A stretch of DNA of 64,000 nt. It comes from Flavobacterium soyangense. Its GTDB lineage: Bacteria; Bacteroidota; Bacteroidia; Flavobacteriales; Flavobacteriaceae. Below the pieces are notes generated by a model that was not told where the DNA came from, made no database searches, and saw nothing but the letters and a program-made list of their open reading frames with translations. The translations under genes were made by a program, and so were the position numbers. The DNA is taken from the NCBI RefSeq assembly GCF_015277675.1, contig NZ_JADHEC010000009.1, positions 1 through 64,000 on the forward strand, given 5' to 3'. This document shows positions 1 to 8,996 of the stretch, one piece after another (position 1 is the first letter of the stretch; every line of letters starts with the position of its first letter).

Positions 1-115
1 AAGAATTTTAGCTAAAATAACAGCTTTAACTTTGGTTCAATTCATCAATAGATTTATTTTTGAAAGACCAATAAACAATATTAAAACACAAATAGTTTAA
101 TTACACCCAACGGGT
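1..115 (+). mobile_element. Right end of an IS982-type insertion sequence (remnant, cut by window edge)
   Basis: A transposase C-terminus (2-100) is followed at once by TTACACCCAACGGGT (101-115), whose reverse complement begins ACCCGTTGGGT. IS982-family ends typically begin with ACC, so I read 115 as the outer edge of the element. The left part lies outside the window, so I cannot tell whether the copy is intact. The neighbouring symporter gene is broken, which fits insertion-associated decay. Confidence 0.5.
2..100 (+). CDS. Transposase C-terminal end, IS982-like (partial)
   Basis: The frame is open from the window edge to a TAA at 98-100 and gives 32 residues. The segment reads RILAKITALTLVQFINRFIF and then ERPINNIKTQIV. 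This pattern (K-I-T-A-x-T-x-x-Q-x-I-N, then RPINNIK) resembles the extreme C-terminus of IS982-family transposases of Flavobacteriia. Only the tail is visible, so the catalytic residues cannot be seen and the assignment depends on remembered family sequences. It lies directly inside a putative terminal inverted repeat. Confidence 0.5.
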   Translation, partial: RILAKITALTLVQFINRFIFERPINNIKTQIV

Positions 116-136
116 TAGTTTTTAATAATAATTTAT

Positions 137-257
137 CGTCAGTTCGAGTGATTTTCAATAGAAAATCGTTTCGAGAACAAGACAGATTTTATTAAAAACG
201 GTTCTCGATACATTTTTTGTCTCGTTTCACTTACAAAAAAAAACACTCGAACTGACG
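137..257. repeat. Nested palindromic intergenic repeat, copy 1
   Basis: Outer arms CGTCAGTTCGAGTG (137-150) and CACTCGAACTGACG (244-257) are perfect inverted repeats of 14 bp. Inside them are inner arms TCGAGAAC (171-178) and GTTCTCGA (201-208). The segment GGTTCTCGATACA and the end CACTCGAACT recur at 8859-8871 and 8893-8902, so this is a dispersed family rather than a one-off hairpin. The form is REP/BIME-like; the function is unknown. Confidence 0.7.
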
Positions 258-481
258 GTTTTGATAATTACAACCTCAGGTTAATTTAAATCTGTAAATT
301 TTGAAAGTTTAAGTAATATACTGTATCATAAACGAAAAGGAAGCTCTAAAAAAACCGAATGGTAAAAAATGAAATACTGTAGTGCAATTCGTCAAAAAAA
401 CAGCCTGGTTTAAACCAATAACATGCTGCAAATACTGAATGAGGGGATAAACTAACAAACACAAACCCCGAAAACTATATA

Positions 482-1117
482 TTTAAAAAAACGCTACTAA
501 CATACATTTATGCCGAGAAAAATGGTATCGGTGTACCTACTGATTTGGTTACCGGCAAACCCCGAACCGATTTATTATTCCCCGAAATTGCTTTTCATCA
601 TCTGAGTATTGTGCCTTCGGTCGTGTTTTTGTTAGGGCTGACGGCCGCTACATTTGCCGCCACCGATTCCGCTTTGACAGCACTTACCACTTCTTTTTGT
701 GTTGATTTTTTGGGAATGGAAAAGACTGAAAATCAAAATAATCCCAATATAGTACGCCGCCGACATATTGTGCATCTCAACTTTTCGTTCCTGATGTTCC
801 TGGTAATTATCTTTTTTAACGCCATTAACGACAGTTCAGTGGTGGGAATGATTTTCAAGGTCGCTTCTTACACTTATGGTCGGCTTTTAGGGCTGTATAC
901 TTTTGGATTATTCGTAAAGTCAAAAACAGTCAAAGACAAGTGGGTGCCTTTAATCTGTGTGTTATCGCCCCTTCTCACCCTGCTAATTAGTGAAAATTAG
1001 GCAACATTATTTTTCGGATATGTCTTTGACAATGAATTGATTATCGTCAATACCCTGATTGCATTTGCTGGCTTGTGTTTGATTGGTAAACCTGCGGTGG
1101 AGGAAACGTGGTTTTAG
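482..1117 (+). pseudogene. Sodium:solute symporter (SSS family), truncated and interrupted
   Basis: Translation in one frame from about 482 gives YAEKNGIGVPTDLV, then LGLTAATFAATDSALTALTT near 625-690. These are SSS-family signatures (the TDSALTALTTSFCVDF segment corresponds to the sodium-binding region of the eighth helix). The N-terminal two thirds are missing. A TAG at 998-1000 stops the frame, yet the same frame continues with hydrophobic, family-like sequence (TLFFGYVFDNELIIVNTLIA) to a second TAG at 1115-1117. So there are two lesions: loss of the 5' part and a premature stop. A short protein could start at TTG 545, but that would not make a working transporter. The IS remnant upstream may explain the truncation. 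Confidence 0.75.
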
Positions 1118-1312
1118 TTGAAAATCCATTAGCAGGCTATAGTTGATAATAGTCCTCAGATTAAACGGATTTGCACTGATTCTAGTGCGTTTTGCCTAAA
1201 AGTTAAAATCATTTTATAGGTCCGATTTAGGACACAGATAAACTCAGATTCGGATAGCGAATACAAGGATTAAGCAGGTTTGCACCAATATAAATAAATG
1301 AATTTTGACTTT

Positions 1313-1356
1313 AGAAAAAACGCTAAAAGCTTCAGCCATTAAAAGGCCGAAAGCTT
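1313..1356 (-). terminator. Intrinsic terminator after the CoA-binding protein gene
   Basis: On the minus strand an imperfect stem pairs AAGCTTTCGGCC (1345-1356) with GGCTGAAGCTTTT (1325-1337), followed by GCG and a T-run (A-run at 1315-1320 on the plus strand). It lies directly downstream of the stop at 1364. Confidence 0.6.
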
Positions 1357-1363
1357 TCAAGCA

Positions 1364-1729
1364 TTAATACTGATTTGTAGTCAATAACACTAAAGTACAA
1401 GCTACTTCGGCTTTTATACTATTGAGTTCCAATAATTGGTAGAACTCCGGATTCTCTGTTCCGGGATTGAAAATCACACGTTTTGGTTTTGATTCTACGA
1501 TGTAATTGTAATAATCACGTTGGCGTGTTGGGTTCAGATACAAAGTAATCGTATCTATGTTTTTTAATGGAATGGCTTTGGTTTGGATTTTTATTCCTGC
1601 CACTTCACCGGCATTTTGGCCAATAGCTAAAACGGAATGTCCTTTTTCGACCAGCATTGTAATGGCTTTGTGAGCATATTTATCTGGTTTTGCGCTGGCA
1701 CCGAGAACCAATGTTTTTTTATTTTTCAT
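1364..1729 (-). CDS. CoA-binding protein (YccU-like Rossmann domain)
   Basis: A 121-residue protein that is one Rossmann domain of the CoA_binding type. The N-terminus MKNKKTLVLGASAKPDKYAH carries the nucleotide-binding G-A-S turn, and later comes NPGTENPE, typical of stand-alone CoA-binding proteins related to the N-terminal domain of acyl-CoA synthetases. The cellular role of this family is not settled. I chose the ATG at 1729 rather than one 15 bases upstream, because the upstream codon lies inside a TAnnTTTG -7 box (1734-1741). It is a single-gene unit with its own terminator. Confidence 0.75.
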   Translation of the reverse strand: MKNKKTLVLGASAKPDKYAHKAITMLVEKGHSVLAIGQNAGEVAGIKIQTKAIPLKNIDTITLYLNPTRQRDYYNYIVESKPKRVIFNPGTENPEFYQLLELNSIKAEVACTLVLLTTNQY

Positions 1730-1733
1730 TTGG

Positions 1734-1741
1734 CAAAAGTA
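1734..1741 (-). promoter_or_regulatory. Promoter -7 box (TACTTTTG) of the CoA-binding protein gene
   Basis: The minus strand reads TACTTTTG, matching the Bacteroidota -7 consensus TAnnTTTG. It ends only four bases before the ATG, so the transcript would be leaderless or almost so. No clear -33 TTG is visible. Confidence 0.4.
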
Positions 1742-1848
1742 CAATTTAGTTAGTGATTTTTTGAATCATTAAGAGATTAAGATGATTAAGGCTTTGGGAG
1801 CCAATATTGTTGACACATGTCACTTGCAATCATTTATTGGGAATTAAA

Positions 1849-2787
1849 TTATTCTCCTTTTGGAAGGAAAATTTCTGCCATCATACATCGGGCACTTCCT
1901 CCACCGCAGGCTTCGATAGTATCGAGACTGGAGCTCAGGATGGTGACATGTTCTTCTAATTGGGCAATTTGCTTTTTGGTAAGACTCTGATGGGCTGAGC
2001 TGCTCATTACCAAATAACGTCTGTCATCTGCTCCTTTTAGTTCGAGCATATTTCCGGCAAAATTATTGACTTGGGCCTCCGTAATCAGAATGATTTCTTT
2101 TTCATCTCCTCTGAGACTGTCCAAAACCATTTTTCGTTCCTTCTTGTCATCAATGCAATCGGCACAAATCACGGCGAAGGTTTCACCAACACACATCATC
2201 ACATTGGTATGATAAATGAGTTTTCGTTCTCCCTCTACTGTTTGAAAAGCTTCGAATATTACTGGAGAATATTCGAAATCTTCACAAAATTCAATAAACA
2301 GTTCTTCATCTGCACGAGGGGACAAGGCACAATAGGCTTTGCTATTTTCTCTGTCTAAAACCAAACTTCCGGTACCTTCGAGATAGAATCCGTCTTCTTC
2401 GGCCGAAGTGTAATCCATAATTTCGTTAATAACAAAACCATGGTCTTCGAGAATATCCAGAATATCTTCACGACGTTCCTCTCTTCTATTTTCGGCAAAC
2501 ATGGGGTACAAAACCACATCTCCATTTTCGTGAAAAGAAATCCAGTTATTCGGAAAAATACTGTCTGGCGTGTCCGGAGTCTGGGTATCATCGATTACGA
2601 TTACATGGACTCCTACCATTCGGAGTTTTTGCACAAATGCATCAAATTCTTCTTGTGCTTTGGTGTTCACAGTTTCCTTTGACAAGCCATCAAGTACTTT
2701 TTGGTAATAATTGTTTACGGCAGTTTGTTCGTTCATCCGAAATGCCACGGGACGAATCATTAAGATAGAATTTGTTGTTTGGTTCAT
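1849..2787 (-). CDS. ctlX: Citrulline-utilising hydrolase CtlX / arginine deiminase-related protein
   Basis: A 312-residue member of the guanidino-group-modifying (pentein) superfamily, matching the CtlX type by its start NQTTNSILMIRPVAF, the PNNW motif near 79-83, the LEGTGSLV segment near 136, His193 in YHTNVMMCVG and the probable nucleophile Cys301 in GGGSARCMMAEIF near the C-terminus. CtlX is named for citrulline use; the natural substrate here cannot be read from sequence. A second pentein gene lies upstream at 3293-4207, separated by an inserted four-helix-bundle gene, and gltA and eno follow, so a link between amino-group metabolism and the TCA entry point is plausible but inferred. 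No terminator is visible after it. Confidence 0.8.
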   Translation of the reverse strand: MNQTTNSILMIRPVAFRMNEQTAVNNYYQKVLDGLSKETVNTKAQEEFDAFVQKLRMVGVHVIVIDDTQTPDTPDSIFPNNWISFHENGDVVLYPMFAENRREERREDILDILEDHGFVINEIMDYTSAEEDGFYLEGTGSLVLDRENSKAYCALSPRADEELFIEFCEDFEYSPVIFEAFQTVEGERKLIYHTNVMMCVGETFAVICADCIDDKKERKMVLDSLRGDEKEIILITEAQVNNFAGNMLELKGADDRRYLVMSSSAHQSLTKKQIAQLEEHVTILSSSLDTIEACGGGSARCMMAEIFLPKGE

Positions 2788-2793
2788 TGGAAG

Positions 2794-2856
2794 GGTTGGG
2801 TGTTATGGGTTGTAAGTTATATGTTGTATGTTATGGGTTGTGGGTTGTAGGTTATG
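2794..2856 (+). repeat. GT-rich imperfect tandem repeat, left flank of the four-helix-bundle gene
   Basis: Imperfect repeats of GGTTGTAGGTTATG-like units (GGGTTGTGGGTTGTAGG and so on) run into the stop codon of the gene at 2852. An inverted, AC-rich counterpart sits at 3257-3287 on the other side, so the gene is framed by inverted repeats. Confidence 0.7.
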
Positions 2857-3220
2857 TTTTCCAATTTTCTTCAACATACTTTATGAAATTATAAATTTTA
2901 GCACTTAATTCATTGTATCTATTTATGAATTCCTGTTCATTTTCTATAATTTCAGGATATAATTTAGCAATTTTTTTGATATGAAAGACAGTTTCGAGAC
3001 AACTGGCGTAAGAGTAAGTTAGGAATTTCACAAAATCAGCTTTATACTTTTTCCTTCCATAACCTTCCACAATATTCGTAGGAACAGAATCAGAAGACCT
3101 TCTCAATTGACTCCCCAATTCATACATCTTGTTTTTTGGCAATTTTAAAGAATAAGAATGACACCTATAAAACAACTCTAAACCTAAACTGTAAACTTCT
3201 AAATCCTTATAACTTTTCAT
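2852..3220 (-). CDS. Four helix bundle protein (S23 / 23S rRNA intervening-sequence type)
   Basis: A 122-residue, all-helical protein with the family signature YKDLEVYSLGLELFYRCHSY at the start, LRRSSDSVPTNIVEGYGRK around 40-58 and a C-terminal helix ending KYVEENWKT. This family was first found as ORFs inside 23S rRNA intervening sequences and is related in fold to the Avd protein of diversity-generating retroelements. Free-standing copies are common in Bacteroidota. Here it interrupts a pair of pentein hydrolase genes and is flanked by inverted GT/AC-rich repeats (2794-2856, 3257-3287), with its stop codon inside the left one. This suggests it arrived as a small mobile or repeat-associated unit. 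Molecular function unknown. Confidence 0.85.
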   Translation of the reverse strand: MKSYKDLEVYSLGLELFYRCHSYSLKLPKNKMYELGSQLRRSSDSVPTNIVEGYGRKKYKADFVKFLTYSYASCLETVFHIKKIAKLYPEIIENEQEFINRYNELSAKIYNFIKYVEENWKT

Positions 3221-3256
3221 AACACTTTCGTTTTAAATAGGCTGTAAATCTGGCTT

Positions 3257-3287
3257 AACCTACAACTTACAACCTACAACATAAAAC
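3257..3287 (+). repeat. AC-rich repeat, right flank of the four-helix-bundle gene (inverted relative to 2794-2856)
   Basis: The plus strand reads AACCTACAACTTACAACC then TACAACATAAAACA. Its reverse complement (GTTGTAGGTTGTAAG and so on) matches the left flank units, so the two flanks form imperfect terminal inverted repeats around 2852-3220. Confidence 0.65.
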
Positions 3288-3292
3288 ATTTC

Positions 3293-4207
3293 TCATTCTC
3301 TAATTAATGGCAAGGTGGAGCATCTTAATAATCCTTCTTGTTTGGCAATTTCGGCATAGGGAATTTCTTCCACGGTAAAACCATTGGTGCGAAGCCAAGT
3401 GTTGAGTCGCTTGAATTTTTTTTCAGAAACTACAACATTGGTATCTATAGAAAATACATTGGAATTCATATGATACATTTCTTTTCTGTTAATATGAAAG
3501 AGGTTTTCAGGGCCAAAAAGGTTCACTAAAAAAAGATAATCGGCTTCTTCGCGGAATCCTCTTTTGTAAATTATTCCTTTATTTTTGCCCACAGGCTGAA
3601 AACAACAATCCAAATGCAGGGCATTGTCCCTTGCTTCTATTTTAGATTTTACCAGATCGAATTCCTTAACTATCTTATTGGGAAATAAATCCCGGATGTA
3701 TTGTACGCCTTGAGTGTTTGTTCTTGCAGTAATATAATCTTTGTAGTCACTGCCTTTGTAGGTTCCAATAAAAACATAATCCTTCCATAACATTACATCA
3801 CCTCCTTCTATATGAACTTCTGAAGGCGGACGAATAACTTTATCCGGATGAATCTGGTCAATTATATATTGAATAGCATCTAGTTCTCGTTCTCTGTCCG
3901 GTAAAATATTGGATTCTATAAAGACATCATCAATAACAAAACCAATGTCCCTCACGAAGATTTGATTGTAATTTTCTATTATTTCGGGGCGAAAAACGGT
4001 AACCCCATATTTCTTGAAAACCCGGTCAAAAGCCTCCATTTCATGTATCATATCTTCTTCTTTTGGGTAGGTTCCCGCTAGGATATGTTCCCGTGATTTG
4101 GGGTCATATGCTTCTTCAATTGATGGCGTGGATCCGTTATTAATTGCAGTGCCCAAAACAACCGCTCGCAGTCTTGAAGTTTCATTTTTTATGTTTAGTC
4201 CCAGCAT
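3293..4207 (-). CDS. Amidinotransferase / dimethylargininase-family hydrolase
   Basis: A 304-residue pentein-fold enzyme acting on guanidino compounds. Visible catalytic features, numbered from the ATG at 4207, are the VRD motif near 85-87, HIEGGD at 132-137 (His132, Glu134), His198-x-Asp200 in NALHLDCCFQ, and the nucleophile Cys296 in GLLRCSTLPL. These fit the arginine deiminase / glycine amidinotransferase / DDAH group, but substrate specificity cannot be told. I chose ATG 4207 over a TTG nine bases upstream. A -7 box at 4254-4261 would give a leader of about 40 nt. It stands between gltA (upstream, with its own terminator) and the inserted four-helix-bundle gene. Confidence 0.75.
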   Translation of the reverse strand: MLGLNIKNETSRLRAVVLGTAINNGSTPSIEEAYDPKSREHILAGTYPKEEDMIHEMEAFDRVFKKYGVTVFRPEIIENYNQIFVRDIGFVIDDVFIESNILPDRERELDAIQYIIDQIHPDKVIRPPSEVHIEGGDVMLWKDYVFIGTYKGSDYKDYITARTNTQGVQYIRDLFPNKIVKEFDLVKSKIEARDNALHLDCCFQPVGKNKGIIYKRGFREEADYLFLVNLFGPENLFHINRKEMYHMNSNVFSIDTNVVVSEKKFKRLNTWLRTNGFTVEEIPYAEIAKQEGLLRCSTLPLIRE

Positions 4208-4253
4208 AGTAGTCAATTGTGTTTTACTTCGTCAGTTCGCATAGCTCGTGTGC

Positions 4254-4261
4254 CAAAGATA
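4254..4261 (-). promoter_or_regulatory. Promoter -7 box (TATCTTTG) of the amidinohydrolase gene
   Basis: TATCTTTG on the minus strand matches TAnnTTTG. It abuts the T-run of the gltA terminator (4261-4291), so termination of one transcript and start of the next are only a few bases apart. No -33 TTG was found at the expected distance. Confidence 0.4.
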
Positions 4262-4291
4262 AAAAAAGCCCCGCATTTTGCGAAGCTTTCT
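4261..4291 (-). terminator. Intrinsic terminator of gltA
   Basis: The minus strand forms AGCTTCGCA-AAA-TGCGGGGCT followed by seven T, ten bases after the gltA stop at 4301. Confidence 0.75.
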
Positions 4292-4300
4292 AAAAATATT

Positions 4301-5584
4301 TTAACGTTTGTCCGAAGAAACAAAATCCCTCAGTCCATAGCCAGTATAAATCTGTCTAGGCCTTCCGATAGGTTCTTTCTTTTCTCGCATTTCTTTCCAT
4401 TGTGCAATCCATCCCGGCAAACGTCCTATGGCAAACATTACGGTAAACATATCCGTCGGGATTCCTAAAGCGCGGTAAATGATTCCGGAATAGAAATCGA
4501 CATTTGGATATAGTTTTCTGGATACAAAATAATCATCAACTAAGGCTGCTTCTTCTAATTTTTTGGCGATGCCCAAAATGGGATCTTCAACGCCTAGTGT
4601 TTTTAAAACCTCATCTGCTGCTTTTTTGATGATTTTAGCTCTTGGATCGAAATTTTTATAAACTCTGTGTCCAAAACCCATCAATCTAAAAGGGTCATTT
4701 TTATCTTTGGCTTTCGCCATATATTTATCGGCATCGCCACCGTTTGCATGAATTTCTTCCAGCATTTCGAGAACCGCTTGATTTGCTCCTCCATGTAATG
4801 GCCCCCAAAGCGCAGAAATTCCGGCAGAAACAGAGGCAAACAATCCAGCATGGGAAGAACCAACCATTCTCACGGTCGATGTCGAACAGTTTTGCTCGTG
4901 ATCAGCATGCAGGATAAACAATTTATCTAAGGCTTCAACAATTATTGGATTTGCTTTGTAGGGTTCTGTTGGCAATTTAAACATCAATTGCATAAAATTT
5001 TCAACATATCCAAGAGTATTATCATAATAATTCAAAGGATAGCCCATACTTTTTCTGTAAGTCCAAGAGGCGATTACAAGAAATTTTCCCATAAGTTTAC
5101 ATACGGCTTCATACAATTCGTCTTTGTTTTCTGGATTTACTGCCGAAGGATTAAAAGCAATCAAAGCACTTGTCAAGGCGGACAAAACCCCCATTGGGTG
5201 AGCAGTTTTTGGAAAACCGTCAATGATGTTTTTCATTTCCTCATTGACTAGGGTATATTTTCTAATATGAGTTTCAAATTCCCCCAATTGTACTTTAGTA
5301 GGCAATTCTCCAAAGATTAACAAATAGCATACTTCAAGAAAATCTGCTTTGTCTGCTAATTCTTCTATTGAATACCCTCTATAACGCAAAATTCCTTCTT
5401 CTCCGTCCAAAAAAGTGATTTCACTTGTACAAGCTCCTGAATTTTTAAAGCCCGGATCTAAAGTGATTGCTCCTGACAAATCACGTAATTTATTGATATC
5501 AATACCTACTTCGTTTTCTGTTCCAACAAATAGTGGAAACTCGTATTTATTGCCATCAATTTCTAATGTTGCTACTTTTGACAT
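4301..5584 (-). CDS. gltA: Citrate synthase
   Basis: Condenses oxaloacetate with acetyl-CoA to citrate, the entry step of the TCA cycle, in the cytoplasm. The 427-residue length is that of the larger bacterial (type II, often hexameric) enzymes. Signature motifs are visible: HADHEQNCSTSTVRMVGS near 240-257, GPLHGGANQAVLEM near 277, and GFGHRVYKNFDPRAK near 320, which together supply the active-site histidines and the substrate arginine. The start MSKVATLEIDGNKYEFPL is normal for the family. It has its own terminator and a TATTTTTG -7 box (5612-5619), so it is probably not co-transcribed with eno upstream, which also ends in a terminator. Confidence 0.97.
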   Translation of the reverse strand: MSKVATLEIDGNKYEFPLFVGTENEVGIDINKLRDLSGAITLDPGFKNSGACTSEITFLDGEEGILRYRGYSIEELADKADFLEVCYLLIFGELPTKVQLGEFETHIRKYTLVNEEMKNIIDGFPKTAHPMGVLSALTSALIAFNPSAVNPENKDELYEAVCKLMGKFLVIASWTYRKSMGYPLNYYDNTLGYVENFMQLMFKLPTEPYKANPIIVEALDKLFILHADHEQNCSTSTVRMVGSSHAGLFASVSAGISALWGPLHGGANQAVLEMLEEIHANGGDADKYMAKAKDKNDPFRLMGFGHRVYKNFDPRAKIIKKAADEVLKTLGVEDPILGIAKKLEEAALVDDYFVSRKLYPNVDFYSGIIYRALGIPTDMFTVMFAIGRLPGWIAQWKEMREKKEPIGRPRQIYTGYGLRDFVSSDKR

Positions 5585-5611
5585 AATTAATATTAAATTA
5601 TTTTATTTTTT

Positions 5612-5619
5612 CAAAAATA
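5612..5619 (-). promoter_or_regulatory. Promoter -7 box (TATTTTTG) of gltA
   Basis: TATTTTTG on the minus strand, 28 bases before the ATG at 5584, matches TAnnTTTG. No -33 TTG at a good distance; moderate support only because the region is AT-rich. Confidence 0.35.
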
Positions 5620-5673
5620 AGAAAATTTACGCTAATAGAAAGTCACACTAGTCACAAAATCACTAAAATATAT

Positions 5674-5706
5674 AAAAAAAAAGCCCTCCACATCAGCGGA
5701 AGGCTA
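5674..5706 (-). terminator. Intrinsic terminator of eno
   Basis: The minus strand forms AGCCTTCCGC-TGATG-TGGAGGGCT followed by nine T, directly after the eno stop at 5729. Confidence 0.8.
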
Positions 5707-5728
5707 TTTGCATTATAATTGCACTATA

Positions 5729-7069
<1,341 letters not shown>

Positions 7070-7431
7070 TTATTTCTATAATTAATGGTACATCAAAAAC
7101 GATTAATGTTATTAACGAAAACGTTATAATGTATTAAATAGAAAGGGCTTGGTCCCTTTCAGTAATTATTTTTCCGAATTCGCTAAAAAAAGTAGGTTTT
7201 AGAGGCGCTGTAGCGAGGATTACTGTTGCTTCCGTTTTTTTTTTAAACCATTAAGGGAATATTAAGAAAATTGGACATACCTCCATTTTTTTTTGAAATG
7301 TATTAAAAAAAAATTACCACTAAAATTTCTCATTATCAAATATATAGCTTAACTTTATATATTGCTCTACTTCCGCCAAAAACCTATTTTGCCTGCTCTT
7401 ATTTTAATTGTATCATTTAACAATAAACACG
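7070..7431. other. Intergenic region between eno and the esterase gene
   Basis: No gene is seen. It contains a perfect hairpin GAAAGGG-CTTGGT-CCCTTTC at 7141-7160 followed on the plus strand by AGTAATTATTTTT, which could be a weak terminator or a protein-binding palindrome. A poly-T tract lies near 7238-7247 and AT-rich sequence leads to the esterase start. No clear TAnnTTTG box precedes the gene. Confidence 0.5.
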
Positions 7432-8769
7432 ATGAGAACAACAGCAAATCCTACTCTCAATATTAATTCGAACAAAATTGTGGAATTATTGAGCCGAACT
7501 TCTTCTGTTTTAGAAAATTCGGAAGATTTAGATCCGCTAATGGAATATATTGGTGACGCCAAATATGTACTACTTGGTGAAGCTTCACATGGAACCCATG
7601 AATATTATACATGGAGAGCTAAAATTACTCAACGCCTGATTAAGGAAAAAGGATTTTATTTTGTTGGCGTTGAAGGTGACTGGCCCGATTGTTACAGGTT
7701 GAATCGTTTTGCCAAAGGCTATCTAAATTCCGGAAAAGACATTTACAGTGTACTCGATGATTTCAAACGCTGGCCTACCTGGATGTGGGCGAATTGGGAA
7801 GTAGCTGCTTTTATTGACTGGCTCAAGAATTTCAACGAAAATTTGCCTGCGAACAAAAAAGTGGGATTCTATGGTCTGGATGTCTATAGTTTCAGGGAAT
7901 CGATGCATTCCATCATTCAATATTTGGAGAAAAATGACCCCGTAGCGCTGATTGCCGCTAAAAAGGTAATGAAATGTTTTGAGCCTTTCGGCAGAGATGA
8001 AGGCCAAACTTATGCTAGAGCCTCTGCACTCGTTCCGGAATTATGCGAAAAAGACGTGATTCATATGCTAACAAAGATAAGAAGCAGGGTTGAGAGCTAC
8101 AATTCGGATCCTGAAAATGTAATGAGCACGGAACAAAATGCTTATGTGGTCAGAAATGCCGAAAAATACTATCGGGCAATGATTAAAAGGGGTTCAGCCT
8201 CTTGGAATATCCGTGACCAACACATGGTTTCCACTTTAGAAAGACTGATGGATTATCATGGCAAAGCCGCAAAAACTATCGTTTGGGAGCACAACACCCA
8301 CATAGGCGATGCCCGAGCCACTGATATGGCATCAGAAGGAATGGTTAATGTGGGACAATTGTTGAAGGAACAATTTGCAGATGACGGAGTAGTAGCTGTA
8401 GGATTTGGTTCCTACAAAGGAAGCGTTGTTGCAGCAAGAAGCTGGGGAGATGCCATGCGAAAAATACGAGTTCCCAATGCTGTTGAAGGAAGTTGGGAAA
8501 ACGATTTTCATCATGCCTGCAACGGGAAAAACAGATTGTTGCTCCTGAACAAAATCAAGAACGAAAAATGTGTGGCTGATCCTATAGGTCATCGTGCCAT
8601 TGGTGTGGTTTATAATCCGGAGCACGAACGCTTCGGCAATTACGTCCCTTCCATTTTACCGGAGAGATATGATGCTTTTATTTTCATTGATGAAACTAAC
8701 GCTTTACATCCAATGCACATTGAAGCAGATGGTGGTCAAATTCCCGAAACCTATCCTTTTGGAATGTGA
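7432..8769 (+). CDS. Erythromycin esterase-like protein
   Basis: A 445-residue cytoplasmic protein of the erythromycin esterase family. Signature pieces are LLGEASHGTHEYYTWRAKIT (near 48-67), FVGVEGDWPDCYRLNRF (near 78-94) and WEHNTHIGDARATDM (near 287-301), which hold the conserved His/Glu residues thought to form the active site. Members that act on macrolides are few; most homologues, including this chromosomal one, have unknown natural substrates, so it should not be read as a resistance gene. I chose ATG 7432 because the 24 bases before it encode nothing family-like. No operon partner; prfC follows after a repeat-bearing gap. Confidence 0.85.
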   Translation: MRTTANPTLNINSNKIVELLSRTSSVLENSEDLDPLMEYIGDAKYVLLGEASHGTHEYYTWRAKITQRLIKEKGFYFVGVEGDWPDCYRLNRFAKGYLNSGKDIYSVLDDFKRWPTWMWANWEVAAFIDWLKNFNENLPANKKVGFYGLDVYSFRESMHSIIQYLEKNDPVALIAAKKVMKCFEPFGRDEGQTYARASALVPELCEKDVIHMLTKIRSRVESYNSDPENVMSTEQNAYVVRNAEKYYRAMIKRGSASWNIRDQHMVSTLERLMDYHGKAAKTIVWEHNTHIGDARATDMASEGMVNVGQLLKEQFADDGVVAVGFGSYKGSVVAARSWGDAMRKIRVPNAVEGSWENDFHHACNGKNRLLLLNKIKNEKCVADPIGHRAIGVVYNPEHERFGNYVPSILPERYDAFIFIDETNALHPMHIEADGGQIPETYPFGM

Positions 8770-8805
8770 TGGTTTTTCAAGATTAGTTTAAACATTCTTT
8801 GTCTC

Positions 8806-8902
8806 TTCGAGTATCACGCTTTTGGGCGGGATTTATTGAGAAGATTCACTGATGCAATGGTTCTCGATACAATTCCGCAAAAAAAGCGGAATCACTCGAA
8901 CT
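8806..8902. repeat. Nested palindromic intergenic repeat, copy 2 (degenerate)
   Basis: Arms TTCGAGT (8806-8812) and ACTCGAA (8894-8900) frame a segment with GGTTCTCGATACA (8859-8871), which is identical to 200-212 in copy 1; the end CACTCGAACT is also shared. Within it TTCCGC-AAAAAAA-GCGGAA (8873-8891) makes a small hairpin that might help to end the esterase transcript. Confidence 0.6.
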
Positions 8903-8970
8903 AACGAACCGTTGCGAACTAATGTCTTATATACATTGTACAATTTTTTTCAAATGGCATTTATAAATAG

Positions 8971-8978
8971 TACTTTTG
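8971..8978 (+). promoter_or_regulatory. Promoter -7 box (TACTTTTG) of prfC
   Basis: TACTTTTG matches TAnnTTTG, 19 bases before the ATG at 8997. A TTG in frame at 8976 lies inside this box and therefore cannot be the start codon. No -33 TTG at the standard distance. Confidence 0.5.
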
Positions 8979-8996
8979 CAGCCTATTGATACAAAT

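Noticed and set aside
1162..1290. Two degenerate copies of ATTAAACGGATTTGCAC-like sequence after the symporter pseudogene
   Set aside because: Similarity is weak and the region is decayed; not enough to call a repeat family.
2071..2682. Plus-strand and other open frames inside ctlX
   Set aside because: They are antisense or out-of-frame shadows of a well-conserved gene and show no family-like features.
7141..7160. Hairpin GAAAGGG-CTTGGT-CCCTTTC as a definite terminator
   Set aside because: It lies upstream of eno on that strand and upstream of the esterase on the other, with no gene ending next to it, so a terminator role is not supported.
7432..8769. Reading the esterase-like gene as an antibiotic resistance gene
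   Set aside because: Most chromosomal members of this family have no macrolide activity, and there is no mobile context.
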